A stretch of DNA of 41,076 nt from Bacteroidales bacterium. GTDB taxonomy: Bacteria > Bacteroidota > Bacteroidia > Bacteroidales > P3. Shown here one piece after another: positions 8,893 through 16,377 of the stretch (positions are counted from its first letter, which is position 1; every line of letters starts with the position of its first letter). The notes below the pieces were generated by a model. It was not told the DNA's origin and made no database searches. It was given only the letters and a program-made list of their open reading frames with translations. The DNA is taken from assembly GCA_016283175.1 (NCBI GenBank), contig JAEEMK010000101.1, positions 1 through 41,076 on the forward strand, in the 5' to 3' direction. The translations under genes were made by a program, and so were the position numbers.

Positions 8893-9891
8893 ATGGAAAC
8901 GATGAAATTGTTCAAGAATATTTTGATTTACAGCATACTGCTAATTTTTGCCACAACCTCGTGTCATCGCAGCGAGGGGCAAAAAAGCGGCAAGGGCATC
9001 GATATTCTGCGCTATGAGCAAGTACTGTTCGACACGCCGACAGACAAACTGCCCAACGCGATGCTGGACTTCCAGACGAAGTTCAACAGCCCGCTGCTGA
9101 ACATATACCCAGACGACGCACAGTTTATGGCACAGGTCACCGGCTTTGTCAGCGACAACACCGTTCGCGACATATACAACATCACTCAACGTCACTACCG
9201 CGACCTACGATGGCTTGAAAAAGAGCTGGATGCTGCGCTGCAGAAAGCCCAGGCTCTCGACGCCGGCATCGATATCAACAAGTTCGCCACTTTCGTTTCC
9301 GGATATTTCGACTACAGCCAGCGCATCCTCGCCGACCGCAACAGCAAGAGCCTTATTGTCAGCATCGACCAATACGCTGTCAGCGATATGGAGAAATACA
9401 GCTTTTTCGGACTGCCGCTATACATCGTGGAGCTGAGCGACAGCATCTTTCTGGCATCGGACATTATGGCCGAGATTGCCCGCCAGTATATCACCGTGCC
9501 CGACGAAAAGGAAATCACGATGCTCGACCTGATGGTGTCGGAAGGCAAGGTGCTCTATTTCCTCGACCAAGTGATGCCCAAGAAAGACGACCGCCTGAAG
9601 ATACGCTACAGCGAGGAACAAATGGACTGGATGCGCGAGAACGAGGGGCGCATATGGGCCTATTTCATTCAGAACGAGCTGCTCTACGAAAAGGACTACA
9701 ACCGCTACCACAACTTTGTCGACGAGGCTCCGAAGACAAATGCCTTTAAGGATTCGTCGCCAAGAACGACGCAGTATATCGGCTGGCAGATTGTCCGCAA
9801 GTATATGGAAAACAGCAAATCGACACTGAAAGATCTGTTTGCCAACACCAACTCGCAGGAAATACTGACAGTGTCGAAATACAAACCTTGA
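8893..9891 (+). CDS. gldB: GldB-like gliding motility lipoprotein
   Basis: A 332-residue lipoprotein. The signal sequence (residues 4-23, hydrophobic ILIYSILLIFA) ends at a lipobox TTSC with C24 as the lipidated Cys. The body has the GldB pattern: IDILRYEQVLF at the start of the mature protein, a long helical middle, and near the end SSPRTTQYIGWQIVRKYM, the most conserved block of the family. GldB is needed for gliding in Flavobacterium, where gliding and type IX secretion share machinery; homologues also occur in non-gliding Bacteroidales, so motility should not be inferred. The short gap (79 bp) to the LTA-synthase-type gene allows cotranscription. Confidence 0.8.
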   Translation: METMKLFKNILIYSILLIFATTSCHRSEGQKSGKGIDILRYEQVLFDTPTDKLPNAMLDFQTKFNSPLLNIYPDDAQFMAQVTGFVSDNTVRDIYNITQRHYRDLRWLEKELDAALQKAQALDAGIDINKFATFVSGYFDYSQRILADRNSKSLIVSIDQYAVSDMEKYSFFGLPLYIVELSDSIFLASDIMAEIARQYITVPDEKEITMLDLMVSEGKVLYFLDQVMPKKDDRLKIRYSEEQMDWMRENEGRIWAYFIQNELLYEKDYNRYHNFVDEAPKTNAFKDSSPRTTQYIGWQIVRKYMENSKSTLKDLFANTNSQEILTVSKYKP

Positions 9892-9970
9892 AAAGGAAAT
9901 AAAAACTGAAGATAAAGCGGACAAAAGATATTAGCATATCAACTCACAAACGTTTCAACTATATCAACAA

Positions 9971-11914
9971 ATGTCACAGAAAAAAGGATGGTTCAATCCC
10001 AGAAATGTATACGGGTACCTGATTGTCAAAATATTGATTGCTCTGGTTATGCTGACGCTAACCCAGGTGATGTACTATGCTCTGAACAGCAGCCACTTTC
10101 AAATAAACGGTTTGAATGAATGGATGGGCATTGTGTGGGGCTTTCTGCGGTTCTCGATGGCCACAGTGACGCTGGTCCTGCTTCCGTTCATCGCAATGAA
10201 CCTCATACCTTCCAACATCCGTTGGAAAGGCTGGTACCGTGCAACGAGCAACATCCTTTACCTTGTGCCAGTACTTGTGGTTGTCGTTGTGAACCAAATC
10301 GATGTAGCATATTTCCAGTTCACCTACCGCCGTATGAGCAGCGAGATGTTCGCCTATATGGGTGTCGGCGGCGATATGGGCAACCTGATACCCAAGTTCC
10401 TGGTAGACTATTGGCCCGTCAGTGTAAGCGGCGTAGCCATCATTGCACTGTTGCTGCTGTGCTCGCACAAGACCGTCTTCCCCACCCTTAACGAGTATGG
10501 CATCAACCGCCGCAACGACTGGATAGGACTTGGTGCCGGACTACTGCTGACATTCTTCTTTGTACGCGGCGGTGCCCAAAGGCATTTCATCGCCCTCAAC
10601 GACTCGGCACGCTACTGCCAGATGAAAAACACCCCTATGGTGCTCAATTCGCCCTACAACATTGTCCGCACACTGGGCGTCGCCGACCTTGAAGAGCTCA
10701 ACTATATGAGCGACGAAGAAGCAAAGACTCTGTTCGACCCCGAATTCAGACCCCTTGCCGCCGACGGCAGGTTAGCAAAAAAGGCATACGGCGACTTCCG
10801 TGCCGGCGCCGGACAGATAGCCTACACAGGCAGCGACAGCCTGACCTACTACAGGGGCAAGAATATTGTAATCATCATTTTGGAGAGCTTCTCTCAAGAA
10901 TATATGGGATGCTACAACGAAGGCATTATGGAAAGCTTCACCCCGTTCCTCGACTCGCTGGCAACGCAGAGCCTGCTTTTTCAGGGACGCTCGAACGGCA
11001 AGAAATCGATTGAGTCGATTCCATCGGTGATGGCATCGTTGCCGACGCTGATGGACCGTCCGGTGCTGATGTCGCAATTCAAAGGCAACGACATCGTCGG
11101 ACTGCCAATGCTGCTGAAGAAGCACGGATACAACACTGCCTTCTTCCACGGCGCCTACAACGGTTCGATGGGCTTTGACGCTTTCTGCAAAAAGATTGGC
11201 TTCGACGCCTATTACGGCCGCAACGAATATGGCAACGAAGCACACTACGACGGCACTTGGGGCATCTTCGACGAGCATTTCCTACAGTATATGGCCCTGC
11301 AGTTGACACGCACACCCGAGCCATTCTTTGCCGGCGTGTTCACCATCTCGTCGCACCACCCCTACACCATCCCCAAGGAATATAAAGGCACTTTCAAACA
11401 GGGCATCCACCCCATACTGGAATGCGTCAACTACAGTGATATGGCACTGCGCAAATTCTTTGCCACCGCTTCAACACAGCCCTGGTACGAAAACACGCTC
11501 TTCATCATTATGGCCGACCATCCGGCACAGGCACTGTCGGCCCAGTTCAGCGACTATGGTCCCTGGTATCGCATCCCGATGATTATCTTCGACCCGCAAC
11601 ACCCTGTCGGACAACGCAGCAACCGCATTGTTCAGCAAAGCGACATTATGCCTACGCTGATAGACTATCTGGGCTACGACGACCGATGCATCTGCTTTGG
11701 CAACAGCATCTTCCAACAGCCCGACGGATGGCAGGTGGCATACGGATGCGGCTATCACCAGTTGGTGACCAACGAAGGGGTAGCACTGCTCGAAGAAACC
11801 CCGAGCCGCACCTTCGAAGACAACGGCAACGGTAAGCTTAAAATGCTGGAAGCCATCCTTCAGCAATACTCCAAACGTATGATCAACAACCAACTGAAAA
11901 CCGAAACAGAATAA
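9971..11914 (+). CDS. LTA synthase-family phosphoglycerol/phosphoethanolamine transferase
   Basis: A 647-residue inner-membrane enzyme with five predicted membrane helices in the first 200 residues and a large periplasmic alkaline-phosphatase/sulfatase-type domain (about 290-640). By position, metal and nucleophile residues correspond to those of LtaS: E305 (ILESFSQ), S346 in NGKKSIESIPS in place of the usual Thr, D427 near DGTWG, and D516-H517 (MADHP). Family members move glycerol phosphate from phosphatidylglycerol, or phosphoethanolamine from PE, onto surface polymers or lipids, leaving diacylglycerol. Teichoic acid is not expected in this Gram-negative lineage, so the acceptor is probably a periplasmic glycan or lipid. 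The coupled diacylglycerol kinase two bases downstream supports release of diacylglycerol. Confidence 0.88.
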   Translation: MSQKKGWFNPRNVYGYLIVKILIALVMLTLTQVMYYALNSSHFQINGLNEWMGIVWGFLRFSMATVTLVLLPFIAMNLIPSNIRWKGWYRATSNILYLVPVLVVVVVNQIDVAYFQFTYRRMSSEMFAYMGVGGDMGNLIPKFLVDYWPVSVSGVAIIALLLLCSHKTVFPTLNEYGINRRNDWIGLGAGLLLTFFFVRGGAQRHFIALNDSARYCQMKNTPMVLNSPYNIVRTLGVADLEELNYMSDEEAKTLFDPEFRPLAADGRLAKKAYGDFRAGAGQIAYTGSDSLTYYRGKNIVIIILESFSQEYMGCYNEGIMESFTPFLDSLATQSLLFQGRSNGKKSIESIPSVMASLPTLMDRPVLMSQFKGNDIVGLPMLLKKHGYNTAFFHGAYNGSMGFDAFCKKIGFDAYYGRNEYGNEAHYDGTWGIFDEHFLQYMALQLTRTPEPFFAGVFTISSHHPYTIPKEYKGTFKQGIHPILECVNYSDMALRKFFATASTQPWYENTLFIIMADHPAQALSAQFSDYGPWYRIPMIIFDPQHPVGQRSNRIVQQSDIMPTLIDYLGYDDRCICFGNSIFQQPDGWQVAYGCGYHQLVTNEGVALLEETPSRTFEDNGNGKLKMLEAILQQYSKRMINNQLKTETE

Positions 11915-11916
11915 AT

Positions 11917-12795
11917 ATGAAACGAAACCTTCTTTTTATCGTCAATCCCATTTCGGGCATCGGCAAGCAGAAGAAGATTGAAGAACTGCTTGACAAAAGC
12001 ATCGACAAAAGTCTGATAGACTATACTGTGCGTTACACCGAGCGCATCCATCACGGCAAAGACTTGGCACGTGAAGCCGTCGACGAGGGTTGCTTCGACG
12101 CCATTGTCGCCGTGGGTGGCGATGGCAGCGTCAACGACGTTGTGTCGGGTATGGCGGACAGCGGTATGACACTGGGCATCATACCTTGCGGAAGTGGCAA
12201 CGGTTTGGCACGCAACCTGAAAATACCACTCACTCCGACCAACGCCATCGAGGTGCTGAACCATTTCAAAGTCGAAGAAATCGACACAATACATCTCAAC
12301 GACCGCATCATCACAAGCATCGCCGGCATTGGATTTGACGCCCGCGTGGCTCGACGGATGAAACTTGCAAAAGCCCGTGGGCTGCAAGCCTACGCGAAGA
12401 TTGTTCTCACCGACTACCCGACCTATAAGGAACACACGTTCCACCTCAACATCGACGGAAACGAAATAGAACGCAAAGCTTGGTTCATCAGCTTTGCCAA
12501 CTCCAACCAATTTGGCTACAACACAGCCATCGCACCGTTGGCCAAACTCGACGACGGCCTGATAGACGTATGCATCGTCGACCGCATACCGCTACTGCAC
12601 CTGCCTTTGACAGCGCCCCTACTCTACCTCAACCACTTCGAACTGTCGCAGCACGTCGAATTCTTCAAAGCCCACGAGGTCACGGTGTACAACAACGACG
12701 AGAAATGGGTCAACATTGACGGGGAAGGCGAACGCATAGGCAAAGAGCTTCACTTCTTCAACGTACGCAAATCACTTAAAGTGCTGGTGCCGTAG
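11917..12795 (+). CDS. Diacylglycerol/lipid kinase (YegS/DgkB family)
   Basis: A 292-residue soluble lipid kinase with the DAGK catalytic domain. Motifs: VNPISGIGK at 9-17, the nucleotide-binding GGDGSVND at 67-74, and PCGSGNGLARNL at about 90-101. The C-terminal half carries the second sandwich domain (SIAGIGFDARVA, then NIDGEGE). It phosphorylates diacylglycerol, or a related lipid, to phosphatidic acid, which re-enters phospholipid synthesis. The start codon lies two bases after the stop of the LTA-synthase-type gene, so both are translated as a pair. The match to that gene's expected by-product makes diacylglycerol recycling the best guess for its function. Confidence 0.9.
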   Translation: MKRNLLFIVNPISGIGKQKKIEELLDKSIDKSLIDYTVRYTERIHHGKDLAREAVDEGCFDAIVAVGGDGSVNDVVSGMADSGMTLGIIPCGSGNGLARNLKIPLTPTNAIEVLNHFKVEEIDTIHLNDRIITSIAGIGFDARVARRMKLAKARGLQAYAKIVLTDYPTYKEHTFHLNIDGNEIERKAWFISFANSNQFGYNTAIAPLAKLDDGLIDVCIVDRIPLLHLPLTAPLLYLNHFELSQHVEFFKAHEVTVYNNDEKWVNIDGEGERIGKELHFFNVRKSLKVLVP

Positions 12796-12796
12796 T

Positions 12797-12839
12797 TTTA
12801 ACCTTAACTTTAACCATAACTTTAACCTTAACTTTAACC
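12797..12839. repeat. Tandem TTTAACCTTAAC 12-mer, 3.6 copies
   Basis: Three full copies of TTTAACC(T/A)TAAC plus TTTAACC start one base after the stop codon of the lipid kinase gene. Related sequence occurs in the intergenic gaps at 20146-20176 (inverted) and 28258-28286, so it is an interspersed family. No hairpin forms from this copy alone. Confidence 0.85.
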
Positions 12840-12855
12840 GGCTGCCGCATTCCCT

Positions 12856-12907
12856 TATCAACAAATCAACACCTCAACAAATAAACACCTCAACACCTTC
12901 AACAACC
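12856..12907. repeat. Degenerate CAACACCT/CAACAAAT repeat
   Basis: The rest of the gap before the SUI1 gene consists of imperfect 7-8-base units (ATCAACA, CTCAACA, ATAAACAC). The stretch is C- and A-rich with almost no G, so the mRNA leader would be unstructured. No recognisable promoter is present. Confidence 0.55.
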
Positions 12908-12908
12908 T

Positions 12909-13238
12909 ATGTCGAAAAAGAACAAAATAGGTGTGGTTTACTCCACCAATCCCGACTTCAACTATGAGTATGAGGACGACGAGCCTTTGCAGGAGACTCT
13001 GCCACCCCAGCAGCAGAAACTCCACGTCACCCTTGACCGCAAGCAACGTGGCGGCAAACAGGTGACACTGGTTACAGGCTTTGTCGGTACCGACGACGAC
13101 CTTGCCGCACTGGGCAAGATGCTAAAAACCAAATGCGGCGTAGGCGGCAACACCAAAGACGGCGAAATCCTCATCCAGGGCGACCACTGCGAGAAGGTCA
13201 AAACCCTGCTGATTGCCGAAGGTTACAAAGTGAAATAG
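12909..13238 (+). CDS. yciH: SUI1/YciH-family translation initiation factor
   Basis: A 109-residue protein with the eIF1/SUI1 fold. The N-terminal 30 residues are acidic and flexible ([11 protein letters not shown]); the core starts at [21 protein letters not shown] and ends with [31 protein letters not shown], matching bacterial YciH. In E. coli this small protein influences start-site fidelity and acts as an initiation inhibitor in stress; in this lineage the role is inferred. It sits 113 bp behind the lipid kinase gene, separated by AT- and CA-rich repeats, and is convergent with the NlpC gene with only 6 bp between stop codons. Confidence 0.9.
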   Translation: MSKKNKIGVVYSTNPDFNYEYEDDEPLQETLPPQQQKLHVTLDRKQRGGKQVTLVTGFVGTDDDLAALGKMLKTKCGVGGNTKDGEILIQGDHCEKVKTLLIAEGYKVK

Positions 13239-13244
13239 GAAATA

Positions 13245-13868
13245 CTAATACTTCGTCTTCACGGCCTTGTGGCGGCCGCCTTTATAGAAATGCTTCTTCC
13301 AGTAACTGTTTTCCAGCGAACTGATGGTCACACCGTTGGACGTGGACGAATGCACAAATAGGTCTTCTTTAAGATAGATACCCACGTGCGACACCTTACC
13401 GTTCGAGTTGGTGAAAAAGACTATATCGCCTTCACGCAACGCATTGCGGCCTACCATTTTATCCATATCCTTCTGTATGTCGTTTGCAGTTCGATGCAGC
13501 GTGGCACCATATACTGACTTGAAAATATTACCCACAAAACAGGAGCAGTCGACACCCGTAGTGGTGCACCCGCCATAGAGATAGGGTGTGCCGTGCCACG
13601 CGTCGATGGCAGCATACAAATCCCTGTTGTCCTTGTCATTGAGTTCCATTCCGAATCCACCCGTATGGGTACCGCCATTAGGATGCTGCGAGGTGGTGCG
13701 ACGGTACTGAGCAGGTTTTTCCTTGACATATTCGTCAGCATACAGTTGGCCGACAATATATTCTTCGTCAGAAAGATCAGTATTGAGAAACTTCTTTATT
13801 GCATTGCACGACGACATAGTCGATGCAAGCACTATAGCCACGAAAAATTGTAATACAGTTTTTTTCAT
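13245..13868 (-). CDS. NlpC/P60 family lipoprotein peptidase
   Basis: A 207-residue exported C40 peptidase. The signal peptide ends with the lipobox MSSC (C21). The catalytic domain spans about 85-205: C108 in the GVDCSCF block is the nucleophile, H161 in VSHVGIYL is the base, and H173 (FVHSS) is a candidate third residue. It probably splits the D-Glu-diaminopimelate bond of murein stem peptides at the periplasmic face of the outer membrane. The motif normally reads DCSGF; here the Gly is replaced by Cys (C110). The gene lies in a minus-strand group with the FtsB-like and MltD-like genes, all connected with the cell wall. Confidence 0.9.
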   Translation of the reverse strand: MKKTVLQFFVAIVLASTMSSCNAIKKFLNTDLSDEEYIVGQLYADEYVKEKPAQYRRTTSQHPNGGTHTGGFGMELNDKDNRDLYAAIDAWHGTPYLYGGCTTTGVDCSCFVGNIFKSVYGATLHRTANDIQKDMDKMVGRNALREGDIVFFTNSNGKVSHVGIYLKEDLFVHSSTSNGVTISSLENSYWKKHFYKGGRHKAVKTKY

Positions 13869-13908
13869 ATTATCATTTCCACCTTTTAACCTTCAAACAA
13901 TAAGACTT

Positions 13909-14220
13909 TCACTCCTTGTCTTCAATGACAACAATGAACACATCCTCATTCTTGCGCTTCATATAGTAATTCTCACGTCCATAACGCTCTATGGTGTCAA
14001 GATTGTACATAAGCCGCACAGCCTGCAAACTGTCCTGATGGATGCCCTGCTTCATCGTGTCGATGGTATACTCCAGTTCGGCAACATCTTTGTGCAATGA
14101 ACGGATTACAAGCAGATTGTTCTCGTCGAGCACGAGAATAATCAGGAAGAAAACAAATACTACTATAAAGTATTTGTTTTTAATGATTTTCCACAGCAAT
14201 GTATCCTTGAATTTCTTCAT
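13909..14220 (-). CDS. Septum formation initiator protein (FtsB/DivIC family)
   Basis: A 103-residue bitopic membrane protein: a short basic N-terminus, a single membrane helix at about 17-33 (KYFIVVFVFFLIILVL), a coiled coil (about 40-75), and the family ending ERYGRENYYMKRKNEDVFIVV. It belongs to the divisome bridge (FtsB-FtsL-FtsQ in other bacteria). It lies 40 bp upstream of the NlpC gene and 49 bp downstream of the MltD-like gene on the same strand, consistent with a wall-growth operon. The length is normal. Confidence 0.9.
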   Translation of the reverse strand: MKKFKDTLLWKIIKNKYFIVVFVFFLIILVLDENNLLVIRSLHKDVAELEYTIDTMKQGIHQDSLQAVRLMYNLDTIERYGRENYYMKRKNEDVFIVVIEDKE

Positions 14221-14269
14221 ATTCTTATTGTTTGCTTTTTCCTATAAATAAACCGCTGCAACAAAAAGA

Positions 14270-15805
14270 TCAGCTCTTGACTTTCAGCTTCTGGCCCACC
14301 CTGATAACATCGTTCTTCAGCCCATTCATTTGCTTTAGCTTCTGCGGTGTAGTGCCATAGCGTTTAGCTATTGTCGAAAGATTTTCGCCTTTCTTGACAG
14401 TGTGATATACTGGTTGTTTTGGCTTCGCCACAGGTTTTTGAGCCGCCACTCTGGCAGTTGTCGTGTCGCTTGCAACGGCAGCGCTGTCGGACGTCGCAAC
14501 ACTGTCAGCCACAATTGAATCAGACGAATCCTGACTGCTCACAGTAGCCGGCAGATATATTTTCAGCTTAGTTCCGACTTTAAGTGTGCTTTTGCGTCCC
14601 TTGCCATTCCAACGACGCAGGTTTGACGCAGAGACACCATATTTGTTTGCAATGGAATTGAATGTCTCGCCCTTTCTGACTTTATGGTAAACAATTGTGC
14701 CGGAATTAAGAGAAATTACCGAATTCTTCGTTATGGTGTCTTTCGACTCCTTACAGATGGTGTCCTCATACTTCAAAAACAACGATGCCTTGTTTGCAGG
14801 AAGACTCAGAGCGTAAGTGCGCGACGATGCCGGCACAACGTTGGTGCGGAACTGAGGATTGAGTTGGCGCAGCTGCTCGCGGGGAATGCCCGTGAACTTC
14901 TCAACAACACCAAGATGCACATCGCGATGCAAATGTACCGTATCGATGCGGATAGGTATTTCGTATCGTCCGGCGACAAGACCGTGCTCGTGATAGTAAT
15001 TCATTATGTATGTGGCAGCTATGTATTTTGGGATATAACCTCTTGTCTCGCGCGGCAGATAGGGATATATCTCCCAAAAGGTGCGCTTACCACCCGAGCG
15101 CGCCATAGCCTTGTTGACATTGCCGGGACCGCAGTTGTAGGCTGCCATTGCCATCTGCCAGTCGCCATACATATCATAAAGTGTACGCAAGTAGCGAGCC
15201 GCTGCGACAGTAGACTTGTAAGGGTCGCGACGTTCATCGACCAGCGAGCTTATTTCCAAATCATAATGCTTGCCCGTTCCATAAATGAACTGCCATAGAC
15301 CGGCAGCTCCAGCACGTGATGTAGCCTGAGGGTTCAGAGCCGATTCGACAATGGTAAGATACTTCAACTCCTCCGGCACCTTGTAATGGTCGAGCGTTAC
15401 TTCAAATATAGGAAAATAATATTCTGACAACGAAAGCATTGCATCCAGACGATGACTCATTATGCGCACATACACCTTGATATAGGCGCGCACCTCGGAA
15501 TTGTAAGTCAGAGGTACAACAGTATGCAGTTTTTGCAGACGATGCACCAGCACCGAATCAGGAATATTGTCAAAATCGTCATAGAGCATCGTAGCCCTGC
15601 GGTTCATATGTCGTGATGCCGAACTGCGGAACTGCTGCATATAAAAATTATTGAGCAGACTGTCGTAGTTTGCAGCGTCAATAGTCATATAATAACTGGT
15701 ATCAACCTTGTTTTCAGGCTGCTGTGCCCTTACACATAAAGGCACGACCGACAAGCTAAAAACAAAAAAAAGAAAAAGAATATGTCGCTTCAAAATAACT
15801 GGCAT
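14270..15805 (-). CDS. mltD: MltD-like membrane-bound lytic transglycosylase with two LysM
   Basis: A 511-residue exported murein hydrolase. A hydrophobic signal (about 8-27) ends near CVRAQ. The SLT catalytic domain covers about 120-270: E154 (IVESALNPQATSRAGAAGLWQF) is the catalytic acid, with MAAYNCGPGNV and ATYIMNYY as the other family motifs. LysM 1 spans about 372-417 and LysM 2 466-510, joined by a Ser/Ala-rich linker. It cleaves the MurNAc-GlcNAc bond to 1,6-anhydro ends in the periplasm. The first gene of its minus-strand group, it is preceded by the long gap that holds a palindrome repeat. No strong promoter was identified. Confidence 0.93.
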   Translation of the reverse strand: MPVILKRHILFLFFVFSLSVVPLCVRAQQPENKVDTSYYMTIDAANYDSLLNNFYMQQFRSSASRHMNRRATMLYDDFDNIPDSVLVHRLQKLHTVVPLTYNSEVRAYIKVYVRIMSHRLDAMLSLSEYYFPIFEVTLDHYKVPEELKYLTIVESALNPQATSRAGAAGLWQFIYGTGKHYDLEISSLVDERRDPYKSTVAAARYLRTLYDMYGDWQMAMAAYNCGPGNVNKAMARSGGKRTFWEIYPYLPRETRGYIPKYIAATYIMNYYHEHGLVAGRYEIPIRIDTVHLHRDVHLGVVEKFTGIPREQLRQLNPQFRTNVVPASSRTYALSLPANKASLFLKYEDTICKESKDTITKNSVISLNSGTIVYHKVRKGETFNSIANKYGVSASNLRRWNGKGRKSTLKVGTKLKIYLPATVSSQDSSDSIVADSVATSDSAAVASDTTTARVAAQKPVAKPKQPVYHTVKKGENLSTIAKRYGTTPQKLKQMNGLKNDVIRVGQKLKVKS

Positions 15806-15951
15806 AGCATAAAATTTAACATATTAACTAAAAAACACGGATAATATTGCCTCAAATTACCAAAAAAATCGAATTTGAAGCACAAAAGCACAAAACACTA
15901 TGAATTAAGCACTTAACAAAAGCACTTCAAGTCCTATATAGGAAAAAAGCC

Positions 15952-16050
15952 GTCATATGTACAGTATTTGTACAGTATATGTACAGTATATGTACGCTTC
16001 TGAAGCGTACATATACTGTACAAATACTGTACAAATACTGTACATATGAC
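15952..16050. repeat. GTAC palindrome, copy 1 (99 bp)
   Basis: Two 49-base arms (15952-16000 and 16002-16050) pair at 48 of 49 positions around a one-base centre. Each arm consists of three 11-base units (A/T)TGTACAGTAT and a partial ATGTAC next to the centre GCTTC-T-GAAGC. The outer edge is GTCATATG. The unit core TGTACA is itself a palindrome, so the element holds eight GTAC tetramers in near-regular 11-bp spacing. The left arm is identical to that of the copy at 23529-23627. It lies upstream of both divergent genes. Possible roles are a multi-site protein-binding array, an interspersed repeat, or a long RNA hairpin. Confidence 0.95.
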
Positions 16051-16199
16051 AGTGCAGGCAGAGTACAAAAACAGTCCAAAAACACAGACAGCATCTCGCT
16101 TCCAATGGTTTTTTGTCAGTTTTTAGCTTCAAGCGCCAACAACAGAATCAACGTAGGTGGCATCTTTTCAACGCTGTAAAAGCGGACAAAAAATATGTT

Positions 16200-16234
16200 G
16201 CAAGAAAAAAAATGACAGTTTTTTTTCATCTTGC
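16200..16234. other. Small A8/T8 hairpin
   Basis: GCAAG and CTTGC pair at the ends with A8 against T8 inside, interrupted by a CAT bulge. It lies 144 bp before buk. A role is not evident; it could be chance in AT-rich sequence. Confidence 0.4.
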
Positions 16235-16335
16235 ATAAATCTGATATTCAAGCAGCAAACAATAGTTATCAACACTTTTTTTCATAAAATATGTTTTTCA
16301 CACTCAAAAACGGACTCCAATTCGAAAAAAATTCT

Positions 16336-16343
16336 TAATTTTG
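16336..16343 (+). promoter_or_regulatory. -7 promoter box of buk
   Basis: TAATTTTG matches TAnnTTTG exactly, 34 bp before the start codon. There is no TTTG at the proper distance upstream, only A-rich sequence. Confidence 0.65.
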
Positions 16344-16377
16344 CACATTATTTAATCTGAAAAAATTTGTAAAATAT

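Larger units (their letters stand above)
15806..16377. other. 572-bp intergenic region between mltD and buk
   Basis: A non-coding, AT-rich divergent gap. From left to right it holds a short palindrome TCCTATATAGGA (15932-15943), the 99-bp GTAC palindrome (15952-16050), an A8/T8 hairpin (16200-16234), one TTATCAACA that looks like a weak DnaA box (about 16266), and the promoter box of buk (16336-16343). Short open frames here are translations of the palindrome or of simple AT-rich sequence. I see no gene. Confidence 0.75.

Noticed and set aside
15952..16050. CRISPR array or tandem repeat locus
   Set aside because: The repeat units have no spacers and are arranged as one palindrome; no cas genes.
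15979..16179. Open frame of 66 codons over the palindrome
   Set aside because: It is a translation of the 11-base repeat (Tyr/Cys/Thr/Ile-rich) with no ribosome site or family signal.
16255..16285. Possible replication origin (TTATCAACA in AT-rich sequence)
   Set aside because: A single DnaA-box-like site; no further boxes and no dnaA or related genes nearby.
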